A stretch of DNA of 5,763 nucleotides. Source: an uncultured Atopobium sp. (GTDB taxonomy: Bacteria; Actinomycetota; Coriobacteriia; Coriobacteriales; Atopobiaceae). Below are positions 1 through 3,963 of this stretch, one piece after another. Position numbers and translations under genes: made by a program. The notes beneath the pieces were generated by a model. It did not search any database. It was given only the letters and a program-made list of their open reading frames with translations, and was not told the origin of the DNA. Where the stretch lies: the NCBI GenBank assembly GCA_946647055.1, contig CAMPCT010000143.1:1-5763 (forward strand). Direction: 5' to 3'. Numbering within the stretch: position 1 is the first letter of the stretch; every line of letters begins with the position of its first letter.

Positions 1-550
1 CACCCATGACGCCGTCCACGTAGCCGCACTCGACCAGGCGCTGCATGGCATGGCGTGCGTCGGCGTCAAAGGTGAAGGCAGGGCCCATGACCCACAGGAT
101 GTTGCCGTTCTCCCGATCATATTCGAGCAGCTCGACCAGCCGGTCGTAATCGCGCGCGTAGGATGTCTCGCGACTTCGGACGCTGCGGAAGGAGAAACGG
201 TCCCCGCTTTCAACCTCATCCTGGACGAAGCCGTCGGCCCATACGAGGACGCCCTCCTCGCCATTCTCCGAGCGACCGAGCGCGACCTTGTCGCCCAGCT
301 TGAGCTTGCGCTCGGGCACCACCTGGATGCGACCGTCCGGCTTCATGCGGATGACGTCATCCATTACGATGCCGTCGACAAGCACCCACTCGCCCGCGAC
401 CTTGAGGTACTCGGGGTGCATCGAGGTGGAGTGGAATCCGCGCGGGGCGATGCCCGGAGCCTCGACGGGCGCCCAGGTGGCGTCCGGCGCAAGGGCAAGG
501 GCAGAAGCTGCGAAGTCGGGCTCACGGTAGTTCGGCAGCGAGAAGGTCAC
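1..550 (-). CDS. LOR/SDH-family protein (TIGR00300-like), 3' end outside the window
   Basis: The minus strand reads from a GTG at 550-548 for 183 codons without a stop to the window edge, so the C-terminus is missing. The start is set by AAAGGAA at 562-556, five bases before GTG. An upstream in-frame GTG at 637 has no such site and would add an unconvincing N-terminus. Visible motifs follow the LOR/SDH conserved region: GF.ST..HPEY, then GEWVLVDGIVMDD near residues 53-65, a GDKVALG turn, FSFRSVRSRE, and WVMGPAFTFDADARHAMQ leading to GYVDGVMG at the break. The family includes archaeal proteins and the C-terminal part of cyanobacterial ArgZ/AgrE, linked to ornithine cyclodeaminase chemistry; the reaction here is not provable. 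The roughly 100-residue N-terminal domain of archaeal members is replaced by a lead of only about 37 residues. The gene lies 103 bp downstream of the phosphate permease on the same strand. I am confident of the family and unsure of the function. Confidence 0.8.
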   Translation of the reverse strand, partial: MTFSLPNYREPDFAASALALAPDATWAPVEAPGIAPRGFHSTSMHPEYLKVAGEWVLVDGIVMDDVIRMKPDGRIQVVPERKLKLGDKVALGRSENGEEGVLVWADGFVQDEVESGDRFSFRSVRSRETSYARDYDRLVELLEYDRENGNILWVMGPAFTFDADARHAMQRLVECGYVDGVMG

Positions 551-568
551 GGCTGTTCCTTTCGGGGA

Positions 569-590
569 AGGTGAAGGCTCACCTACTATA
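569..590 (-). promoter_or_regulatory. Putative -10 box with abutting inverted repeat upstream of the LOR/SDH gene
   Basis: On the minus strand a -10-like TATAGT (590-585) is followed immediately by AGGTGAGCCTTCACCT (584-569), a perfect 6-bp inverted repeat around a 4-base centre. The AAAGGAA ribosome site and GTG start lie just downstream. This is where transcription would begin, so the palindrome could be a repressor operator or a small hairpin at the RNA 5' end. No convincing -35 hexamer sits 16-18 bp upstream; TTGCGG at 616-611 would need a 20-bp spacer. The promoter call is therefore tentative, while the inverted repeat itself is directly visible. Confidence 0.45.
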
Positions 591-653
591 TCCCGACAAG
601 GGGCACGCCACCGCAAAACGCAACCAAAGTGGAACACTCGCGGGCAGCACGAC

Positions 654-1706
654 CTAGAAGAGCTGCAGGAACACCCATGCGAGGACGTAGCCGATGAGCC
701 CACAGCCCGGAAAGGTGAGCACCCAGGTGAGCACCATGTCATAGGCGATGCCCCAGTCGACGTGCTTGGCCGACTTTGCCGCGCCCGCGCCCATGATCGC
801 CGCCGTCTTGGTGTGGGTGGTCGAGACGGGCATGCCGCCAAAGGTCGCAAGCAGCAGGCTGATGCCCGCGCTGATCGAGGCCGCCGCCCCCTGGTACTTC
901 TCGAGACGGACCATCTGCGTGCCCACGGTCTTGATGATCTTCTTGCCGCCCACCGCCGTGCCGACGGACATGATGATGGCGCAGGCAAGCATGAGCCACA
1001 GCGGATAGCCCCCGCCTGCGGTTGCCTTCGTCCCCAGCGCAAGGCCGACGGCGATGGTGGCAGTCGACATGAACTTCTGCCCGTCCTGGGCGCCGTGCAT
1101 GAGCGCGCCAAACCCAGCGCCTACCACCTGCAGCCGACTCATGATGCGGTTCGCCGTGCTGTACCTGGTGTCGGCAAAGATGTGACGTATGGCCTTGGTG
1201 AGGGCCCAGCCCAATGCGAGGCCCAGTACCGTCGAGAAGAGAAGGCCGTAGATGACCTTCACCCACTCGTTGAAGTTGATGCCGCTCGGCCCGCCCGAGA
1301 CGGCGATGGCCGCGCCGGAGAGTCCCGCGATGAGCGCGTGGCTCTCGCTCGTGGGGATGCCAAAGGCCCAGGCGGCGACGCCCCAGACCACGATCGCCAC
1401 CATGGCTGCCGAGAGCGCGACAAGGGCCGCATGGTCATCCCCGCCAAAGTCGACCATGCCGGAGATGGTGTCGGCGACGGCGGTCGACACCGCGACCGAG
1501 CCCGCCAGGCCAACGAAGTTGCATGCGACGCTCAGCAGGATGGCGTCCCTGAAGCTGATCGAGCGCGTCCCCACGGCCTCGGCAATGGCGTTGGCGGCAT
1601 CGGTCGAGCCGTTGACAAAGATGGTTGCCGCCACAAGCAGCATGGACAGCGCGAGCAACGGGTTCGTTCCCAAGGCGGCAAGGAACTCGGACAGCGAGGT
1701 CATCAT
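654..1706 (-). CDS. pit: PiT-family inorganic phosphate transporter
   Basis: This is a 350-residue polytopic membrane protein of the PiT family (PF01384), expected to import phosphate with a cation. Bacterial short forms have about this length; E. coli PitA is longer. The two inverted-topology halves each carry a signature: NGSTDAANAIA (residues 32-42) in the first and HGAQDGQKFM (204-213) in the second. Other family marks are GIPTSESHALIAGLSG (116-131), GTAVGGKKIIKTVG (249-262) and PVSTTHTK (293-300). Around ten hydrophobic segments are apparent. I chose ATG 1706 because AGGAGG sits seven bases upstream of it. The next codon is also ATG, and an ATG at 1724 adds six residues but lies beside a hairpin with poor ribosome-site spacing. 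In both signatures the asparagine usual before the aspartate is replaced (T, Q), suggesting a subfamily. No PhoU-like (DUF47) partner adjoins it. The divergent two-component genes and PHO-like repeats suggest control by phosphate. Confidence 0.93.
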   Translation of the reverse strand: MMTSLSEFLAALGTNPLLALSMLLVAATIFVNGSTDAANAIAEAVGTRSISFRDAILLSVACNFVGLAGSVAVSTAVADTISGMVDFGGDDHAALVALSAAMVAIVVWGVAAWAFGIPTSESHALIAGLSGAAIAVSGGPSGINFNEWVKVIYGLLFSTVLGLALGWALTKAIRHIFADTRYSTANRIMSRLQVVGAGFGALMHGAQDGQKFMSTATIAVGLALGTKATAGGGYPLWLMLACAIIMSVGTAVGGKKIIKTVGTQMVRLEKYQGAAASISAGISLLLATFGGMPVSTTHTKTAAIMGAGAAKSAKHVDWGIAYDMVLTWVLTFPGCGLIGYVLAWVFLQLF

Positions 1707-1724
1707 GCCCTCCCCTCCTGACAT

Positions 1725-1740
1725 GGCCCCTCATGGGGCT
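1725..1740 (-). repeat. Small GC hairpin near the permease start
   Basis: GGCCCC (1725-1730) and GGGGCT (1735-1740) can form a 6-bp stem, the outer pair being G-U when read as plus-strand RNA, around a TCAT loop. In permease mRNA it would lie 18 bases ahead of the AGGAGG-preferred start and directly against the alternative ATG at 1724. It is a reason to disfavour the longer start. It could stabilise the RNA 5' end, but a stem this short may have no role. Confidence 0.35.
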
Positions 1741-1747
1741 TGTCACG

Positions 1748-1753
1748 AGCGTA
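1748..1753 (-). promoter_or_regulatory. Weak -10 candidate for the permease gene
   Basis: TACGCT (1753-1748, minus strand) fits the TAnnnT pattern and lies between the half-site array and the permease start, implying a leader of about 35 bases. There is no good -35 box at the expected distance (ACCCAT is found), as is typical of promoters where a PhoB/PhoP-type activator substitutes for it. The last clear half-site ends 22 bp upstream, rather further than in E. coli pho promoters. Treat as a guess. Confidence 0.25.
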
Positions 1754-1767
1754 GGACTGGGCATTCG

Positions 1768-1863
1768 CATATGGGTTGAGCGAGGGTGAATCACCGTGAC
1801 ACGCACGTGAACTCGAACAGATGGGTTGCATGGAGGTGACCCTTTGTGACACGAGGGTGAACT
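1768..1863 (-). promoter_or_regulatory. PHO-box-like direct-repeat array (two blocks of four half-sites)
   Basis: Read on the minus strand, this stretch holds TCAC cores at 1860-1857, 1849-1846 and 1839-1836 and a degenerate GCAA at 1829-1826. A second series follows at 1810-1807, 1799-1796, 1789-1786 and 1779-1776 (TCAA). Spacing is 11, 10, 10 bp within each block, and every unit of the second block lies exactly 50 bp from its counterpart. The blocks share GAGTTCAC, CGTGTCAC, TCACC and CAACCCAT. Tandem TTCACC/TGTCAC units at one-turn spacing are what PhoB/PhoP-class regulators bind: E. coli uses CTGTCAT units, Bacillus four TTAACA-like units, Streptomyces GTTCACC units. The array lies between the permease and a PhoB-family regulator gene and is oriented toward the permease. 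A lone TGTCAC in the opposite orientation sits at 1741-1746. Binding by the adjacent regulator is inference. Confidence 0.7.
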
Positions 1864-1867
1864 CTCG

Positions 1868-1888
1868 CCAGCAAGGACCCCTCGCTGG
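1868..1888 (+). other. Potential hairpin in the regulator leader region
   Basis: CCAGC (1868-1872) pairs with GCTGG (1884-1888), with three further inner pairs after one mismatch. The CTGG arm can instead pair with CCAG at 1899-1902, so two stems compete. This lies between the half-site array and the regulator ribosome site. In such GC-rich DNA short stems are expected by chance, and no clear plus-strand promoter is visible to show that the segment is transcribed. Confidence 0.25.
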
Positions 1889-1933
1889 GCTTCGCCTGCC
1901 AGGGAGGCCTCGGTTTCGGGCATCATGTCCCAT

Positions 1934-1944
1934 AGGAGGTGATC
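1934..1944 (+). promoter_or_regulatory. Near-perfect ribosome binding site of the response regulator
   Basis: AGGAGGTGATC matches the complement of the 16S rRNA 3' end over 11 bases, with the AGGAGG core ending seven bases before ATG 1947. It decides the start of the regulator. An upstream in-frame ATG at 1821 would have to read through the half-site array and would add 42 residues unlike any receiver domain. Confidence 0.9.
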
Positions 1945-1946
1945 GG

Positions 1947-2645
1947 ATGCCACGCATCCTTCTCGTCGAGGACGACAAGACCATCCAGATGACGCTCGAG
2001 TTCGCGCTCACACGCGCCGACTACGAGGTGACGTCGGTCTCCGACGGCGTCTCCGCCCTCGAGGCGGCACACCTGACCAGCCCCGACCTCATCCTGCTCG
2101 ACATCATGCTGCCGCGACTCCCGGGAACCGAGGTCGCGCGCACGCTGCGGGCGGAAGGCAGCAACGTCCCCATCATCATGCTCACCGCCCTCGATCGCGA
2201 CGAGGACAAGGTCGCCGGACTCGATTCCGGCGCGGACGACTACATGACCAAGCCCTTCTCGACCACCGAGCTGCTCGCACGCATCAGGGCCAACCTGCGG
2301 AGGGCAACGCGCGAGGGCCAGCGCTCGGACCCCATCATCGAGGCGGGGCAGCTTCGCATCGACACCCAGGCCGCACGCGTGACGGTCGGGGGCGAGCCCG
2401 TCCGCCTGCGGTCGAAGGAGTACGCGCTGCTGGTGGCCCTCGCCACGCACCACGGGGCGCTCTGCTCGCGCCAGTGGCTCACCCAGGAGGTATGGGCGGA
2501 GACCTTCCTCCCCACCTCACGCACCATCGACACGCACGTCAGACGCCTGCGCCAGGCCATCGAGCGCGACGGCTGGACCTACATCCAGACCGAGCGTGGC
2601 ATGGGCTACAGATTCGAGGCACGCCAGGGGGATGAGCTCGCATGA
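1947..2645 (+). CDS. phoP: OmpR/PhoB-family response regulator, probable phosphate-response regulator
   Basis: This 232-residue cytoplasmic DNA-binding regulator has the usual length for the family. The receiver domain (about 1-118) is intact: acidic pocket D9-D10, phosphoacceptor D52 in LILLDIMLP, T80 in IIMLTA and K102 in TKPF. The C-terminal winged helix (about 130-226) carries the family marks LRSKEYALL, the recognition-helix region SRTIDTHVRRLRQAI and the closing RGMGYRF wing. The start follows an exceptionally strong ribosome site. The gene overlaps the downstream kinase by ATGA, so the two are an operon and presumably cognate. Assignment as the phosphate regulator (PhoP/PhoB) is inferred from the PhoR-like kinase, the divergent phosphate permease and the PHO-like repeats just upstream, which could also give autoregulation; the symbol is provisional. 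The protein sequence alone would also fit other OmpR-class regulators. Confidence 0.93.
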   Translation: MPRILLVEDDKTIQMTLEFALTRADYEVTSVSDGVSALEAAHLTSPDLILLDIMLPRLPGTEVARTLRAEGSNVPIIMLTALDRDEDKVAGLDSGADDYMTKPFSTTELLARIRANLRRATREGQRSDPIIEAGQLRIDTQAARVTVGGEPVRLRSKEYALLVALATHHGALCSRQWLTQEVWAETFLPTSRTIDTHVRRLRQAIERDGWTYIQTERGMGYRFEARQGDELA

Positions 2646-3931
2646 CCCCCGTCGCCAGTCCTCGCGACCGGGGCGGATGGTGGACGACCCTGCTTCGCGG
2701 GTACGTGATCGTCGTGCTCCTGCTCGCCGCCGTATGGGCCTTCTCGGTGATGGGCCCCATGAGCAGCGCGCTCGAGGAGAGCCAGCAGAACGGGCTCGTC
2801 TCGGTGGCGCGGACGGCCAGCGTCGCGCTCGAGACCAGCGAGCTTCCCGCCGAGACGGTCATCGACAAGATTGCCGCAGACGACAACCTACGCCTCACGC
2901 TCGTCTCGGAGACGGGCGAGGTGCTCGCCGAGAGCACGGACTCTGGCATGACGAACCATGCGAGCCGGCCCGAGGTCATCGCAGCCCTCGCCGGAGAGGT
3001 CGGCTACGACCGGCGTCTCTCCGAGACGGACGGCATCGAGTACCTCTATGCCGCCATCCCCTGCGAATACGAGGGCAGCACCTGCGTCCTTCGCGTGAGC
3101 ATGCCCGTCTCGCAGGCACACGAGGACCTCTCCCGCCTGCGCTGGACCAGCATCGTCCTGCTCGTCGCGTCGACCGTCCTCGCAGCAGGTGCCGCCTGGC
3201 TCATGGCGAGGCGCGCCGCCGTGCCCGTCGACCGTCTCGAGCGGGTCCGCACCGACTTCGTCGCCAATGCGAGCCACGAGCTCAAGACCCCCGTCGCAGG
3301 CATTCGCCTGCTCTCCGAGTCCATCGAGGCGACGAGCGGGGACGGTGACCTCGAGGCGACGAAGGCGTTCTCGGGGCGTCTCTCCAAGGAGGTCACGCGT
3401 CTGCAGAGCCTCGTCACCGACCTCATGGACCTCTCGCGGCTTGAGGACGAGTTCCGGTCCCCCAACGCGGCGGCAACCTGCGACCTCGCGGGCATCGTGG
3501 CCACCGCAGTCGAGTCGCGCCTTCCCAACGTGCGCGAGCATGGGTTGACGCTCGAGCTGGACGAGTCGCATTGGGAGACGGGCGGCAGAGCCCGCATCTC
3601 GGCCGCCGACGCGACGCTCGTGGTGGACAACCTCATCGACAACGCCATCGCCTACACGGAGGAGGGGGTGGTCTCCGTACTGCTCGCGACAGAGGGTCAC
3701 GACGCGGTGCTTCGCGTCGCGGACACCGGCATCGGGATCCCCGCCCGTGACCAGGAGCGCATCTTCGAGCGCTTCTACCGCGTTGACAAGGCTCGCTCGC
3801 GCGAGGAGGGCGGCACGGGCCTGGGCCTCGCGCTCGTCCGGCATGCCGTCGACCGCGCGGGAGGCAGCATCTTGGTCGAGAGCGAGCTGGGCGTCGGCTC
3901 GACCTTCACGGTCTCGCTCCCCCTCGCCTAA
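2642..3931 (+). CDS. phoR: PhoR-like membrane sensor histidine kinase
   Basis: This 429-residue kinase should autophosphorylate and pass phosphate to the regulator it overlaps (ATGA at 2642-2645; AGGGGGA ribosome site at 2626-2632 inside the regulator gene). A transmembrane helix at about 18-37 is followed by an extracytoplasmic domain (about 38-168) and a second helix (about 170-188). The outer domain has LTLVSETGEVLAES, a RPEVIAAL helix and YLYAAIP, resembling the PDC-like sensor domain of Bacillus PhoR. C141 and C148 could form a disulfide. The catalytic parts are complete: H-box ASHELKTP with H212, N-box with N334 in DNLIDNA, G1 box DTGIGIP (361-367), F-box IFERFYR and G2 box GGTGLGL (390-396). 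Only about 23 residues separate the second helix from H212, so there is no full HAMP or PAS domain. The PhoR assignment rests on the sensor domain and on the neighbouring permease and repeats; the symbol is provisional. Confidence 0.92.
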   Translation: MTPVASPRDRGGWWTTLLRGYVIVVLLLAAVWAFSVMGPMSSALEESQQNGLVSVARTASVALETSELPAETVIDKIAADDNLRLTLVSETGEVLAESTDSGMTNHASRPEVIAALAGEVGYDRRLSETDGIEYLYAAIPCEYEGSTCVLRVSMPVSQAHEDLSRLRWTSIVLLVASTVLAAGAAWLMARRAAVPVDRLERVRTDFVANASHELKTPVAGIRLLSESIEATSGDGDLEATKAFSGRLSKEVTRLQSLVTDLMDLSRLEDEFRSPNAAATCDLAGIVATAVESRLPNVREHGLTLELDESHWETGGRARISAADATLVVDNLIDNAIAYTEEGVVSVLLATEGHDAVLRVADTGIGIPARDQERIFERFYRVDKARSREEGGTGLGLALVRHAVDRAGGSILVESELGVGSTFTVSLPLA

Positions 3932-3960
3932 CCATCGGGGGATATATCCCTAGTGGTTAG
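3928..3960. terminator. Imperfect hairpin between convergent genes, possible two-way terminator
   Basis: CTAACCA (3928-3934) pairs with TGGTTAG (3954-3960), enclosing the perfect palindrome GGGATATATCCC (3939-3950), with a 4/3-base internal loop between the two stems. The structure includes the kinase stop codon (3929-3931) and ends three bases before the stop codon of the UvrA-like gene on the other strand. It occupies nearly all the space between the two convergent genes, a typical place for a shared terminator. Neither strand has a run of T after the stem, so it is not a standard intrinsic terminator. Confidence 0.5.
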
Positions 3961-3963
3961 AAG

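Noticed and set aside
50..574. Plus-strand open frame of 174 codons
   Set aside because: It lies antisense to the LOR/SDH gene, whose minus-strand translation has recognisable conserved motifs and a ribosome site; the plus frame has neither.
551..653. Rho-independent terminator after the permease gene
   Set aside because: No stem followed by a T run is visible on the minus strand in this 103-bp gap; the only good inverted repeat lies beside the -10 box of the next gene.
762..1721. Plus-strand open frame of 319 codons opposite the permease
   Set aside because: Its product is rich in R, G, A, H and D with no domain, typical of the antisense of a GC-rich gene; the minus strand encodes a clear PiT transporter.
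1707..1724. Longer permease start at ATG 1724
   Set aside because: The added MSGGEG is simply the translated ribosome site (AGGAGGGGAGG) of the 1706 start, and the 1724 ATG abuts a hairpin with only two bases after GAGGGG.
1768..1863. CRISPR-like or mobile-element repeat reading of the intergenic repeats
   Set aside because: The units are 10-11 bp and degenerate, and the 50-bp blocks are only partly identical with no constant repeat/unique spacer pattern, flanking duplications or transposase.
1821..1946. Upstream in-frame ATG extending the response regulator by 42 residues
   Set aside because: It would start inside the half-site array without a ribosome site, whereas ATG 1947 follows a near-perfect one and begins with the standard receiver sequence MPRILLVEDD.
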